DNA of 64,000 nt from Planctellipticum variicoloris (GTDB lineage Bacteria > Planctomycetota > Planctomycetia > Planctomycetales > Planctomycetaceae): contig NZ_CP130886.1 in assembly GCF_030622045.1 (NCBI RefSeq), positions 6,146,001 through 6,210,000 on the forward strand, read 5' to 3'. Shown here piece by piece: positions 1-9,374 of this stretch (its first letter is position 1; each line of letters begins with the position of its first letter). The notes under the pieces are model-generated. The model saw nothing but the letters and a program-made list of their open reading frames with translations, did no database searches and had not been told where the DNA came from. Both the position numbers and the translations under genes were made by a program.

Positions 1-29
1 CGTTGTTTCAGGACAGGTGACCGACCGAT

Positions 30-1373
30 ATGAACGCCCTCGTCGAACATGTGCGCCAGATGCTGCCGGTCAAGCTGACCGGTCGGGTCACCCGACTGGT
101 GGGACTGACCGCCGCCGTCAGCGGCTTCCCGGCGCCCCAGGGGGCGACGGTGGAGCTGGAGCGGGAACATGGCAGTCCGATCGACGCCGAAGTCGTCGGA
201 TTCTCCGGGGAAGAGACGTTGCTGCTCCCCTACGGCGATCTCCAGGGGATCCGGCGCGGGACGCGCGTGCGACTTGTGCAGTCCGTTCCGATCGCCCACG
301 TCGGCGAGGCGCTGCTGGGACGCGTGATCAACTCGCGGGGATCGCTGATCGACAATCGCGGACCCGTCATCCTGCCGCACCGGGTCGGATTGCAGCGCAA
401 GCCCATCCCGCCGCTCGACCGGCCGCGGATCGATACGCCGCTGGGGACCGGAGTCCGGGCGATCGACGGCCTCCTGACCTGCGGCCTGGGGCAGCGGCTG
501 GGAATCTTCGCGGGGAGCGGCGTCGGCAAGAGCACCCTCCTGGGCCAGCTTGCACGGGGCAGCACGGCGGACGTGAACGTCGTCGTCCTGATCGGCGAAC
601 GGGGTCGCGAAGTCCGCGAGTTCCTGGAGAAAGACCTGGGGCCGGAGGGGCTGGCGCGGAGCGTGATTATCGTGGCGACCGGCGACGAGCCGGCCCTGCT
701 CCGATTGCGCTCGGCGTACCTGGGGACGGCGATCGCCGAGTTCTTTCGCGATCGCGGCAAGAATGTCCTGCTGATGATGGACAGCGTAACGCGCTTCGCC
801 CTGGCGCAGCGGGAGATTGGCCTGGCCGCCGGCGAACCCCCCGCGACGCGCGGATATCCCCCCAGCGTCTTCGCACTCCTGCCGCGTCTGCTCGAACGGA
901 GCGGTCGGACGAACAGCGGCAGCATTACCGGGTTCTACACGGTGCTGGTCGAAGGCGACGACACGAACGAACCGATCGCCGATACGGTCCGCGGAATTCT
1001 GGACGGTCACATCGTGCTGTCGCGAAAGCTGGCGCATCAGGCGCACTATCCGGCGATCGACGTGCTGCAGAGCATTTCCCGGCTGATGTCGGATCTGGTG
1101 ACGCCCGAGCACCGCCACTCGTCGAATGCGCTGAAGCAGTTGCTGGCGGCCTATCATCAGTCCGAAGATCTGATCTCGATCGGCGCCTACCAGTCGGGGA
1201 CCAATCCGACCGTCGACGCCGCCATCCAGCTCCGCCCCGCCCTGCTGCAGTATCTCCAGCAGGAGGTCCACGAGCGGAACACGCTGGCGGAATCGGCCGA
1301 TCTGCTGCAGAAGCTTTCCCGGCTGCGCGACGCGATGAATCGACGCACGATCGACAAACCGGTCGGGGCGTGA
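30..1373 (+). CDS. fliI: Flagellum-specific ATPase FliI
   Basis: ATPase of the flagellar type III export apparatus; it energises delivery of rod, hook and filament subunits at the cytoplasmic face of the basal body. The 447-residue length is normal for the family. A Walker A loop (GSGVGKST) sits at about residues 162-169, followed by the Walker B region (VLLMMDSVTRFA) and the family signature around PPSVFALLPRLLERSG. It is the first complete gene of a same-strand flagellar series (fliI, fliJ, motE-like, fliK, flgD). A stop in frame 3 at 18-20 could be the tail of an upstream gene such as fliH, but too little is visible to call it. The 240-bp gap to fliJ is filled with inverted repeats. Confidence 0.97.
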   Translation: MNALVEHVRQMLPVKLTGRVTRLVGLTAAVSGFPAPQGATVELEREHGSPIDAEVVGFSGEETLLLPYGDLQGIRRGTRVRLVQSVPIAHVGEALLGRVINSRGSLIDNRGPVILPHRVGLQRKPIPPLDRPRIDTPLGTGVRAIDGLLTCGLGQRLGIFAGSGVGKSTLLGQLARGSTADVNVVVLIGERGREVREFLEKDLGPEGLARSVIIVATGDEPALLRLRSAYLGTAIAEFFRDRGKNVLLMMDSVTRFALAQREIGLAAGEPPATRGYPPSVFALLPRLLERSGRTNSGSITGFYTVLVEGDDTNEPIADTVRGILDGHIVLSRKLAHQAHYPAIDVLQSISRLMSDLVTPEHRHSSNALKQLLAAYHQSEDLISIGAYQSGTNPTVDAAIQLRPALLQYLQQEVHERNTLAESADLLQKLSRLRDAMNRRTIDKPVGA

Positions 1374-1502
1374 ATGGACTGAAATCCGAATCACCGGCCA
1401 CGAATGCGAGCCGCGCCTCCAGTCCTCTCTCCCGACGTCTGCGTTGGGAGAGGGATAGGCTGAGGGCTGTCTTTTCTCCGTAGACGACACTCCGACATCT
1501 TC

Positions 1503-1552
1503 GAAGACCCTCACCCTGGCCCTCTCCCACGGAAGACAGCGGGAGAGGGGAC
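1503..1552 (-). repeat. 50-bp palindromic dispersed repeat, copy 1
   Basis: A hairpin with arms ccctctccc (1520-1528) and gggagaggg (1541-1549), followed by an arm reading ccagggtgagggtcttc on the minus strand. The same 50-bp unit, differing only in its loop, recurs on the plus strand at 18191-18240. A second, shorter hairpin (ctctccc/gggagag, 1427-1452) lies just upstream. Together they fill the fliI-fliJ gap. This looks like a REP-type intergenic element rather than a gene-specific regulator, although it could attenuate transcription within the operon. Confidence 0.75.
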
Positions 1553-1614
1553 AGGACGAAAAGACGCACTGTTCCAGAATCGACGATGGTGATTTAGCAG
1601 GGAACGGATCTGCC

Positions 1615-2067
1615 GTGTCAAAGTTTCGCTTTCGCCTGGAGTCGTTGCAGAAGTTCCGCGAGAACCAGCGGGACCTCTGCCGGCAGGCGCTCGCCCAGGC
1701 GCTGGCCGCGGAGGCGGCTCTGGCGGAGCAGCACGCGGACGTGGAACGCGAACGGGAGGCGACCCTGGCCGAACTGCGGGCGTTCAACGACGAAGACAAA
1801 CTTTCCATCGATCGAGCTGCCGCCCGCCGGTACCACGCGGGCCAGCTCGCCTATCGCCTGCGACAGCTTGAACTGCAGCGGCAGCAGGCGGCCCTGGTCG
1901 TGACGCAGTGCCGGCAATTGCTGGTTCAGGCCGACCAGGGGGTCAAGGTGCTCGAGAAACTGTCGGAGAAGCAGCAGGCGGAGTTCGAGGCCGAAGTCGA
2001 ACGTCACGCGGCGCGTGAGCGGGAAGATAACTGGCAGGCCGCGCGTCTGCGGGAGAGCTGGACATGA
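1615..2067 (+). CDS. fliJ: Flagellar export chaperone FliJ
   Basis: Small soluble coiled-coil protein that works with the FliI ATPase in flagellar export. It has 150 residues, is almost wholly charged alpha-helix, and begins with the typical FliJ pattern (FRFRLESLQKFRE). The start is GTG, with GGGAACGG upstream. Its stop overlaps the start of the next gene in an ATGA, so the two are probably translationally coupled. Sequence conservation in FliJ is always low; the call rests on the N-terminal pattern, the size, the coiled coil and the position after fliI. Confidence 0.9.
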   Translation: MSKFRFRLESLQKFRENQRDLCRQALAQALAAEAALAEQHADVEREREATLAELRAFNDEDKLSIDRAAARRYHAGQLAYRLRQLELQRQQAALVVTQCRQLLVQADQGVKVLEKLSEKQQAEFEAEVERHAAREREDNWQAARLRESWT

Positions 2068-2720
2068 TTCGGACGCTGATGATGCTGGTGGGGCTGCTGT
2101 CGTTCGTGCTGCTCCTCTGCGAAGCCGTAGGGGTCGGAATGCTGTACTCGCAGGGGCGGTTGTCGAAAGAAAACCTCTGGGCGATGCGGATGATGCTGGA
2201 GGGCCGGACGGAGACCGAGCCGCTCCCCGAACCGGCGGAAACTGCCGGAGTGTCGAACGAAGAAGTCCTCAAACTCCGGACCGTGCGCGCGTTGCAGCTC
2301 GATACCCGGGAAGAAGAGCTGAAATCTCTCAAGTCTCTGGCGACGGAAGCGGCAATTGGTTCGATTCAGGAGCGTCGGAAGTTCGATGTAATGAAGGAAG
2401 AGTTCCGGAAAACGCTTGAAGAGCTGGACGAACGGATTCAGTCGGAGTCCCGCGAGCAGACGCGGGCGATTTTGCTGGCGTCCAAACCGGAGGACGCCGT
2501 TCAACGATTGATGGGACTTTCGCTCGAAGAGAGCGTGGAGCTCCTCAAGGGCATTCCGGAGAAGACGACTGCCAAGATCCTGCAGGCATTCAATCTGACG
2601 CCCGAGACGCTGAAGCGCGGCCAGGAAATTTTCGAAGCGTTGTTTCACGGCAGCCCGCAGGGTCCTCTGGTCGACGACGCGCTCAAGAACCTTGGCCCCC
2701 CCGCCGAACCTCCCGAGTAA
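2064..2720 (+). CDS. MotE-like flagellar protein (MgtE N-domain type)
   Basis: A 218-residue protein with one N-terminal membrane segment (about residues 5-28), a long charged coiled coil (70-150), and a C-terminal block (EDAVQRLMGLSLEESVELLKGIPEKT) that resembles the MgtE N-terminal helical repeat found in MotE. In alpha-proteobacteria MotE is a chaperone for the motility protein MotC; whether this homologue has the same partner is unknown. The ATGA overlap with fliJ and 13-bp spacing to fliK place it firmly in the flagellar operon. The symbol is withheld because only the fold and context are recognisable. Confidence 0.75.
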   Translation: MIRTLMMLVGLLSFVLLLCEAVGVGMLYSQGRLSKENLWAMRMMLEGRTETEPLPEPAETAGVSNEEVLKLRTVRALQLDTREEELKSLKSLATEAAIGSIQERRKFDVMKEEFRKTLEELDERIQSESREQTRAILLASKPEDAVQRLMGLSLEESVELLKGIPEKTTAKILQAFNLTPETLKRGQEIFEALFHGSPQGPLVDDALKNLGPPAEPPE

Positions 2721-2733
2721 CGGTTAAGACACT

Positions 2734-4665
2734 ATGCCGACCCATGACCCGATCGGTTCGCTCTTCAAGTCTGCGGGGCTGACGCCGGTTCGGTCGACTC
2801 CAGCCGCTCCGCAATCCGACGGGACGAAAGAAACTCAGCAGCCGACGCGCGGCTTCCTGTCGTCGTTCCGCAAGGTCCAGCGCGACGCCGGCTCTTCGCG
2901 AACCCCGCGGCCGGACAATGACAATCAGGCCGCGGCCCCCGAGACTCCCCGGGATCCGGCAGCTCCCGAGGCTCGCGAAGCGGCCCCCGTCGAGGCCGAA
3001 ACTCCACCGCCGGGCGCGGAACAGGTCGTTGCCGCGAGTCCGTCGATCGACGGACTCGCGGCGGAAGCCAGCGCGGCCCTGGAAGCGGCGGCGGTCGTCG
3101 TCGCTGCGGTTCCGCTGGAAGTTGCGGCCGATCCGGACCTTGCGACCGCCGTGCAGTCGCTCCCGGCGACGGATGACGCTCCGTTGCCGATTCCCCTGCC
3201 AGAGACGCCCACGCCCCGCCAATCCGTATCGGCAATGCCATCGGCACTCCAGGAATGGCTTTCGGCGAAGCCGGTAACGACTGCGAAGCCGGCCGCCACC
3301 GGCGCCGCCGCGCCGATTCTTCCGGACGCCGTGATCGCGACTGACACCGCGCCAGGCGACGCGACCGCCCCCATGCCGCCGGGACTGCAGATGGCCCTCT
3401 CCGCGGTGATGGCGGCCCAGGCGGCCGCGCCGTCAGGAACGCCGGCCAAGACCGTGACGAACGCGCCGGTCGCTCCGGTCAGCGCCATTCCGTCGACGCC
3501 GCTGGTCGTGGCCGCTGCGACAACAACCGTCGTCCCGCTGACTGAAGCGGGACCGTCGTCGAACCAGGCTGTCCCCGAGATCGCCACGGTCGCGCAGGGA
3601 TTGCCGGTGCAGACCCCTTCCGCGATTCCTCAACCCGTCGCCGCGCCGGTGACGGAAGTCGCCAGCACGACGCCAGCCTTGGCGATTGAAAAGCCGGATG
3701 ACGAGAAGGTCTCAACCGCCGCGCCAGAAGCGGGGACGCCGACAGCGTCCGCGGCATCGCCGCTGGCGATACCGGTACCGGCGGTCGCCGTTCCGCAGGC
3801 CGTTCAGCCGACGTTCGTGAAGACGGACGACGCAACTCCAACCATGACACAGGCGGCGGCGGTCGTTCCGCAGACCCCCGCGGCGACGCCGGAGATCGCA
3901 GCCCCGGCGAAGAGCAGCGCCTCGTCGGTCCGGACCTCGGAATCGACGCCGGCGCCGCTTGAAGTCACAACCGCTCCTGTCGCGGAGGAGAGCCTCGGAA
4001 AGGACGCCGTTGCGTTTGAGCCGATCGCGACGCCTGCCGAGAGCGAGCGACGTCCGGCGACCGCTGAAAAGAGCGACGCTGTTCCAGAGACGAACTTCCC
4101 GGCGGAGGTGTCGCAGGACGCCGCGCCGGCGCAGCCCGCGGATGCTTCGAGCCTGGGACCGTTGACTACCGGCCGGAACGAGGCGTCGCCGGTTGCTCCA
4201 GCGGCGCCCCCCCCGGTTCAAGTCGCCCCGCACGATTCCCGGGCGCTGGTTGATACGGTCTCGCAGCTCGTGCTGAAATCGCACGACACCGGCCAGCAGC
4301 TCTCGCTGCAGATTACGCCCCCCGATCTGGGAACGGTACGGATTGAAGTCCACTCCCACGGCGGCGTCCTGACGGCGCGACTGGAAGCGGATTCTCCGGC
4401 GGCCAGACAACTGCTGGCGGAGCATCTGCCGCAGTTGCGCGAGTCGCTGCAGCAGCAGGGGGCCAACGTCGACCGGATCGACGTCTACCAATCGGAGCGC
4501 GCTGCGCCGGGGGACGGGACCGCCGATTCCGGCTGGCAGTCTTCGCAGCAGAACCGGCAGGACGACGCGGGGCCTCTGCTGTACGACGAAGAGGAGGCCG
4601 CGGAGCCGGTCCCTGCGGAGTCGCGCGGTTCATTGGCCCTCGGCGAACTGAATATTCGCGTCTGA
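2734..4665 (+). CDS. fliK: Flagellar hook-length control protein FliK
   Basis: Secreted molecular ruler that sets hook length and triggers the switch in export specificity. The protein is 643 residues. Residues 1-500 are low-complexity Ala/Pro/Thr/Val-rich ruler sequence; the conserved C-terminal domain lies at about 505-590 (LVLKSHDTGQQLSLQITP and DLGTVRIEVHSHGGVL, then QLRESLQQQGANVDRIDV), matching the Flg_hook domain. It follows the MotE-like gene by 13 bp and precedes flgD. Length is at the upper end for FliK, which may mean a long hook. The low-complexity part is compositionally biased but in frame throughout. Confidence 0.92.
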   Translation: MPTHDPIGSLFKSAGLTPVRSTPAAPQSDGTKETQQPTRGFLSSFRKVQRDAGSSRTPRPDNDNQAAAPETPRDPAAPEAREAAPVEAETPPPGAEQVVAASPSIDGLAAEASAALEAAAVVVAAVPLEVAADPDLATAVQSLPATDDAPLPIPLPETPTPRQSVSAMPSALQEWLSAKPVTTAKPAATGAAAPILPDAVIATDTAPGDATAPMPPGLQMALSAVMAAQAAAPSGTPAKTVTNAPVAPVSAIPSTPLVVAAATTTVVPLTEAGPSSNQAVPEIATVAQGLPVQTPSAIPQPVAAPVTEVASTTPALAIEKPDDEKVSTAAPEAGTPTASAASPLAIPVPAVAVPQAVQPTFVKTDDATPTMTQAAAVVPQTPAATPEIAAPAKSSASSVRTSESTPAPLEVTTAPVAEESLGKDAVAFEPIATPAESERRPATAEKSDAVPETNFPAEVSQDAAPAQPADASSLGPLTTGRNEASPVAPAAPPPVQVAPHDSRALVDTVSQLVLKSHDTGQQLSLQITPPDLGTVRIEVHSHGGVLTARLEADSPAARQLLAEHLPQLRESLQQQGANVDRIDVYQSERAAPGDGTADSGWQSSQQNRQDDAGPLLYDEEEAAEPVPAESRGSLALGELNIRV

Positions 4666-4722
4666 AAACAGAGTCAACTTCCCCCTCGAAGCGGGGCGGG
4701 ATCTGGAGAAGGAGTTCCGGTC

Positions 4723-5151
4723 ATGGCATCTGCAATTGAGAATGCTGTCAACGCGGCGACCAACCCCGCGTCCGCCGTCAAGACGGTCGACGCCAGCAAG
4801 GCCGGCCTCAATGGCCTGACGTCGCAGACGTTTCTGAAACTCCTGATCACGCAGTTGCAGAATCAGGATCCGACCAACCCGACCGACAGCAATGAGCTCC
4901 TGCAGCAGGTCTCCAGCATGCAGAGCCTGCAGGCGAACATCGAGCTCCAGAGCACGCTGAAAACCGTCTCGCTGAACCAGCAGCTCTCCAGCGCCGCATC
5001 CTTCCTCGGCAAGACTATTGCGGCGACGCAGAATGAAGACTTTGTCAGCGGCGTCGTCGACAGCGTCCGCGTCGCCGACGGCAAGGCGCTGCTCACCGTC
5101 GATGGCAAGGAAGTCGATCTGACCAACGTCCTCTGGATGACGGAAACGTGA
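4723..5151 (+). CDS. flgD: Flagellar hook assembly scaffold FlgD
   Basis: Hook-capping protein needed to polymerise FlgE at the growing hook tip. The 142-residue product has the FlgD N-terminal core (SQTFLKLLITQLQNQDPTNP, then LLQQVSSMQSLQANIELQSTL) and a short C-terminal part (GKTIAATQNEDFVSGVVDSV). It lacks the Ig-like/tudor extension of enterobacterial FlgD, as in many shorter homologues. A strong ribosome-binding site (GAAGGAG) precedes the ATG. No flgE follows; the next gene is on the other strand, so the flagellar run ends here. Confidence 0.95.
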   Translation: MASAIENAVNAATNPASAVKTVDASKAGLNGLTSQTFLKLLITQLQNQDPTNPTDSNELLQQVSSMQSLQANIELQSTLKTVSLNQQLSSAASFLGKTIAATQNEDFVSGVVDSVRVADGKALLTVDGKEVDLTNVLWMTET

Positions 5152-5167
5152 ACCGGCCTGCAGCCGC

Positions 5168-6679
5168 TCACTCTTTGACCGACACAACCTCGATCTGCAG
5201 CTTCCCGAGAATCGTCACCAGCGGGACGAACAGCTCCGACTGCGAGAGACCCTCTTCGGCCAGGCTCGAGTCCCCCAGCTTCAGATGGACGGCGGTCGTG
5301 CCGCCGCGACCCAGCGTCCCGTCGAGGGCGTGCCATTCGCCGTCGAGGCAGGCTTCGGTCCACATGTGGCCGCCGAAGTTGGGATCGCTGGCGACGTAGA
5401 CCAGGCCAACCGCGACGCGCGAAGGAATCCCTTCCGCACGCAGCATCGCCGCCAGCAGCACGGCATGCTCGGTGCAATCCCCCTCCAGAGTGCGTGCGAC
5501 TTCGCCCGCCGAGGCCATCGCCGTCGAGAAGTTCTTATTCTTGAGCGTCTCGGCGACATACTTCTCCATCCGCCGGCACTTCTCGACCGGATCGGTCGCG
5601 TCGCCGACGGCGGCGCGAGCGTGCTTCCGGACTTCGTCGTCATCCGACTGCAGGAACTTGGTCGGACCGGTGAATTCGGCGGCCGCGGATTTGATCGCGG
5701 CCGTCGCCGGCAGTCGTTCGCGCGTGACCCGCAGCTCGACGACATTCCCGGCGAGGGGCTTTTTGTGCTGGTTGAGGGAGTCGGGGAGCGCCTCCACCGC
5801 TTCCGGCGACGGCAGCGAAATCTTGTAGACCACTTCGCCAAGGGTGTATGCGTCCGGGATCGCCTGCACCTTGACCAGCGTTCCGACCGCAAAGTCGAGC
5901 TCCTCGCCGTCGAGCGACTTCAATGCCTCCGTCTTGGAGACCGTGTAAGTGATCATGTCGGTGCCCAGAAGGCTCGTCGAGGTCTTGAGCGCCCGGCCCT
6001 TGTCGTCGAGCCACATGTCCATCGGAATGCCGGGCAGCAGCGAATTCCGCACCGTGACCTTCTGCAGCGACTGGTCGGGTCCCTCCAGAAGTTTGATCGT
6101 CTCGACGGCGCCCGCCTTCAGATCGATCCGGGCGGCTTTCGCAAACTCGGGCAGATACGCCTCGAAGCTGCGCTGGTCCCCCGCTTTCAGCGGCTGTTCG
6201 CGAAGCACCCGGTCCTGGTAGGCGGGGGACTTCCATTCGGGCTTCCAGGCGCGAGTGGCGGTCTTCGCCTTCCCGTCCACAGTCGTTGTGAGCGTCAATT
6301 CTCCGCCGTCCACGACCCCCGCGATCCGGCTCGGCGCTGCGGGAGGATTCTGCGTGACATACTCGAACGACAGGACATCCCCTTCGGGGGTTTCGCGCGT
6401 TCCAATCAGGACGGTAATGGCGATCTTCTGACCAAAGCGTTTGAAGAGCATATGCACTTCGGAATCGGACTTCACAATGCTCCGGCCGTCCTCGTCGATC
6501 GGCGCGACTTCCGAACGACCATAGCCGACGCGTTGCCCGAGCATCTCGATGACCTGCCAGGACTCTTCGCGTTCGATGACAGGTTTGCGGGCCGCGTCCT
6601 GAGCGAGACCTGCCGCCGCACTCACGCAGACGGCGACGAGGACGAGGGAACCCGGAATCCACGAACGGCGCGGCGACAT
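5168..6679 (-). CDS. Exported transglutaminase-like domain protein
   Basis: A 503-residue secreted protein: signal peptide at residues 1-26 (ends GLAQ), a long N-terminal beta-rich region, and a C-terminal transglutaminase/protease-like core. The catalytic triad is visible as C402 (GDCTEHA), H438 (GGHMWTEA) and D453 (HALDGT). Bacterial proteins of this type are mostly of unknown substrate; they may act as cysteine peptidases or amide-bond enzymes in the cell envelope. It converges on flgD with a 16-bp gap and has no obvious operon partner. Confidence 0.8.
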   Translation of the reverse strand: MSPRRSWIPGSLVLVAVCVSAAAGLAQDAARKPVIEREESWQVIEMLGQRVGYGRSEVAPIDEDGRSIVKSDSEVHMLFKRFGQKIAITVLIGTRETPEGDVLSFEYVTQNPPAAPSRIAGVVDGGELTLTTTVDGKAKTATRAWKPEWKSPAYQDRVLREQPLKAGDQRSFEAYLPEFAKAARIDLKAGAVETIKLLEGPDQSLQKVTVRNSLLPGIPMDMWLDDKGRALKTSTSLLGTDMITYTVSKTEALKSLDGEELDFAVGTLVKVQAIPDAYTLGEVVYKISLPSPEAVEALPDSLNQHKKPLAGNVVELRVTRERLPATAAIKSAAAEFTGPTKFLQSDDDEVRKHARAAVGDATDPVEKCRRMEKYVAETLKNKNFSTAMASAGEVARTLEGDCTEHAVLLAAMLRAEGIPSRVAVGLVYVASDPNFGGHMWTEACLDGEWHALDGTLGRGGTTAVHLKLGDSSLAEEGLSQSELFVPLVTILGKLQIEVVSVKE

Positions 6680-6887
6680 GGTGGAGCCTTCCTGACGGAC
6701 GATGACCAGCGATCCGCCTCGATTCTAGCGTGAGTTCGGAAGGACTGTCGCGTCCATCCTGCACGATTCGCAGATCGGCGAGCCGCGCCGCGAATCGCCG
6801 CGGCTGTTCCGCGGACGGGATCGCGGTACAATTCGGAACGGTTCCCCGGCAGGTGGTCGAGGTTCCACTCTGCAGGGACGTCGGGCG

Positions 6888-7649
6888 ATGGAGCGGCACT
6901 GGTACCTCAAACGCTGTCGGTTGTTCGAGCGGCTGCCGCCCGAGCAGCTCGCGCGCTTGAACGGCGTATCGCGCCAGAAGACGTTTCCCAAGGGGTCGTC
7001 GGTCTATCTCCCCTCCGACGTTTCCCAGGGGGTTATGCTCGTGGCGGAAGGACGAATCCGGCTGAGCAGCCTGACCCCCGACGGGAAACAGGCCATCCTG
7101 GCGTTTATCGAGCCGGGGGAAGTCTTCGGCGAACTCGCACTGGTGGACGGCGGCACGCGCGAAGAGTACGCCGAGGCCGTGGTGACTTCGACGGTGATCC
7201 TGCTGCCGGGAGACGTCCTGCAGGATCTGCTGCTGGAGTCCCCGCAGTTCTCGCTCGGAATCACCCGGCTGATCGGCCTGCGCCGCCGGCGCGTCGAACG
7301 GCGCCTGAAGAGTCTGCTGTTCCGGTCCACGCGGGAACGGCTCGGGAGCCTGCTGCTGGAACTGGTCGAGCAATACGGACGCCCGGTTCCCGAGGGAGTG
7401 CTGATCGATCTGAAATTGTCGCATCAGGATCTGGCGAGCATTATCGGCGCGACGCGCGAATCGGTGACGCTGCTGCTGGGCGAGTTGCATACGGAAGGAC
7501 TGGTTCAGATCGGCCGCCAGCGAGTTGTGATCCGGGCCCCCGAACGGATGGCCAGGTCGCTCGGACTGCCGGTTCCGGATCTTCCGGGAACCCCGGTGCC
7601 CCGTCCGGGACTTGCGTCGACGCGACCGGCCGCCGAATCGCCAGGATGA
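6888..7649 (+). CDS. Crp/Fnr-family transcriptional regulator
   Basis: A 253-residue regulator with an N-terminal cyclic-nucleotide-binding fold (residues 10-125; GVMLVAEGRIRL and FIEPGEVFGELALVDGG) and a C-terminal Crp-type winged helix (about 165-225; LSHQDLASIIGATRESVTLLL). The glycine-rich turn and FGEL are typical of the effector domain, but the ligand cannot be assigned. There are no FNR-type N-terminal cysteines. It is divergent from the transglutaminase-like gene across about 210 bp and may regulate it or the downstream membrane protein. The Pro-rich tail from about 225 has no known function. Confidence 0.9.
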   Translation: MERHWYLKRCRLFERLPPEQLARLNGVSRQKTFPKGSSVYLPSDVSQGVMLVAEGRIRLSSLTPDGKQAILAFIEPGEVFGELALVDGGTREEYAEAVVTSTVILLPGDVLQDLLLESPQFSLGITRLIGLRRRRVERRLKSLLFRSTRERLGSLLLELVEQYGRPVPEGVLIDLKLSHQDLASIIGATRESVTLLLGELHTEGLVQIGRQRVVIRAPERMARSLGLPVPDLPGTPVPRPGLASTRPAAESPG

Positions 7650-7765
7650 CTCCGATTACGGCGACTTTGTGTGAGGCCGCTTACAGACATTGACCCAAAG
7701 TTTGACGGAAAATAGAGTTGTGCCGCGGCAGACCGCCCGGCCGCGACGATGAAAAGCTTCAGGCC

Positions 7766-8185
7766 ATGACGACACCCCTGCCACCTGCCGACGGATGGGA
7801 GCCGGTCCCCGCGGGATCGCTGGAGCGCTGCGCCCGAACGTGGCGGGGTCGCGAACGACGGCGGCGGCTGGTCTCCGCGGCCTCGGCCCTCGGGCTGGTG
7901 CTCGCATTCGGCGGAGCATTCTGGTGGCTGCTGCCGTCGAATTCGCCGCTCGTGGCTCGGAGAATCACATGCACGGAGTGCCACGATCTGGCCGAGTCCT
8001 ATGTAAAGAAGTCGATTGAGCCGCAGGACGAGCGGAACGTCGCAGCCCATCTGTCGCATTGCCCGCACTGCGTGCAGTACGTCAATTCGCTGAAAGCCCT
8101 CCCCCCGCGGGCGGAATGGAAACCGCAACCCGGTCATTGGCGGCTGCTGGCGTCCGTCGACGGTTTCGCGGCGGCGTCCAGATAG
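7766..8185 (+). CDS. Small membrane protein with putative zinc-finger motif
   Basis: A 139-residue protein with one transmembrane helix (about residues 36-56) followed by a CxxC...HxxxCxxC arrangement (CTECHDL, then AAHLSHCPHCVQYV), which resembles the zf-HC2/anti-sigma zinc finger placed after, rather than before, the membrane helix. The ATG at 7766 is preferred; an earlier in-frame start at 7718 would add an arginine-rich stretch with no support. The 3' end overlaps the converging HlyD-like gene by about 50 bp. Role unknown; regulation of an ECF sigma factor is possible, but none is adjacent. Confidence 0.6.
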   Translation: MTTPLPPADGWEPVPAGSLERCARTWRGRERRRRLVSAASALGLVLAFGGAFWWLLPSNSPLVARRITCTECHDLAESYVKKSIEPQDERNVAAHLSHCPHCVQYVNSLKALPPRAEWKPQPGHWRLLASVDGFAAASR

Positions 8186-9213
8186 ACGTCGATCTGCTGG
8201 CCGACATAGACGGTCCGGTCGGACGGCAGAATCCGGTAGATGACCTGCAGAACTCGCGTATCGACACGCTCGTTTCCGGCTCCGGTCAGCGATTTTTTGG
8301 GTTCGGCAAAACGCTCCACCCGGACGAATTCCAGCTTGAGGGGATCGCTGGCGTCGCCCCGCAGATAGCCGGTCCCCGGCAGACCCGGCCGGAACCGCGG
8401 CAGGTCGTTTTCGTCGATATCGACCCGGACATGCAGCGTCGACACATCCCCCATCAGCATCAGCGTCTGGTTGGGAGGTGTCCCGACATATTCGCCCGGA
8501 CGGACGTCGACTTTCAGGATCGTGCCGTCGATCGGCGCTTTGACCGTGAGTCGCTCGACTTCGATCTGCGCCTGTTCGACGTCCTGACGCGCTTTGGCGA
8601 CGTCCGCCTCGCGGAGCAGCAGATCTTCCTTCCACGCGCCGGCCTTCAAACGCTCGTCTTCGGCTTCGATCCGGGAGAGCTCGGCACGCGCGGCGGCAAA
8701 GCCGAGCTGACGCTGGGTGAATTCTTCCTGCGTGGTCACTTTGCGCGCGAACAGTTCCTCGATCCGCTGAAGCTGATCCTTCTGGAGACCCAAATCGGCA
8801 CGGGCCCGTTCGACCGCCGCCTCGCTGATCGGAATGTCTTCGGGCCGGGGGAGCGCGCGCGTCCTGTGCAAGTCCGCTTCGGTCGCAAAAAGACTCGCCT
8901 GACGGACCGCCAGGACCGCCATTCGATCGCGGTCGCTCAGTTTGAACAGCGGCTCCCCTTTCCGCACCGGCTGGCCGACCTCGACGAACACCTCGGTGAC
9001 GACCCCCGGCAGCTCGGTCGCCACCTTGATGTTCTCAGAGCGGGCCTCGACCAGACCGGCGCCGGCGATCACGTCGCTGTAGGGCGACTTGCTCGGCGAG
9101 ATCAGCGGCGCCGTCTCGGGAGGGGTCTCGTGCGTCCGCGCAATGTGAAAGGTCGCAAAGAGCAGCGCCCCCCCGGCGATCAGCGGCAAGATCAGACTTC
9201 GGCGAAACTTCAT
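8134..9213 (-). CDS. HlyD-family membrane fusion protein (ABC exporter adaptor)
   Basis: Periplasmic adaptor subunit of an ABC exporter, of the DevB/HlyD type. It has a membrane anchor (about residues 8-24), a biotinyl-lipoyl-like half-motif (VATELPGVVTEVFVEVGQPV), a long coiled-coil hairpin (95-200), the second lipoyl half (VKAPIDGTILKVDVRPGEYV) and a beta-barrel. The ATG at 9213 is chosen because GAGG lies six bases upstream; an ATG at 9225 lacks a ribosome-binding site. It is the last gene of a minus-strand series tetR, permease, ATPase, adaptor. Confidence 0.92.
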   Translation of the reverse strand: MKFRRSLILPLIAGGALLFATFHIARTHETPPETAPLISPSKSPYSDVIAGAGLVEARSENIKVATELPGVVTEVFVEVGQPVRKGEPLFKLSDRDRMAVLAVRQASLFATEADLHRTRALPRPEDIPISEAAVERARADLGLQKDQLQRIEELFARKVTTQEEFTQRQLGFAAARAELSRIEAEDERLKAGAWKEDLLLREADVAKARQDVEQAQIEVERLTVKAPIDGTILKVDVRPGEYVGTPPNQTLMLMGDVSTLHVRVDIDENDLPRFRPGLPGTGYLRGDASDPLKLEFVRVERFAEPKKSLTGAGNERVDTRVLQVIYRILPSDRTVYVGQQIDVYLDAAAKPSTDASSRQ

Positions 9214-9374
9214 GATCGACCTCATTGGGGAAGGGAGCAGCGAATCGGGAGTAGCGAGTAGCCGGAGGAAGAGGGCTGATCGCTTATCGCGGATAGTTGA
9301 TCGCCAGACTTAGAAACGTGTGCTCGCACTTCAATTCTGGCTCTCGACTCTCGTCTCTGGACTCTCAACTTCCT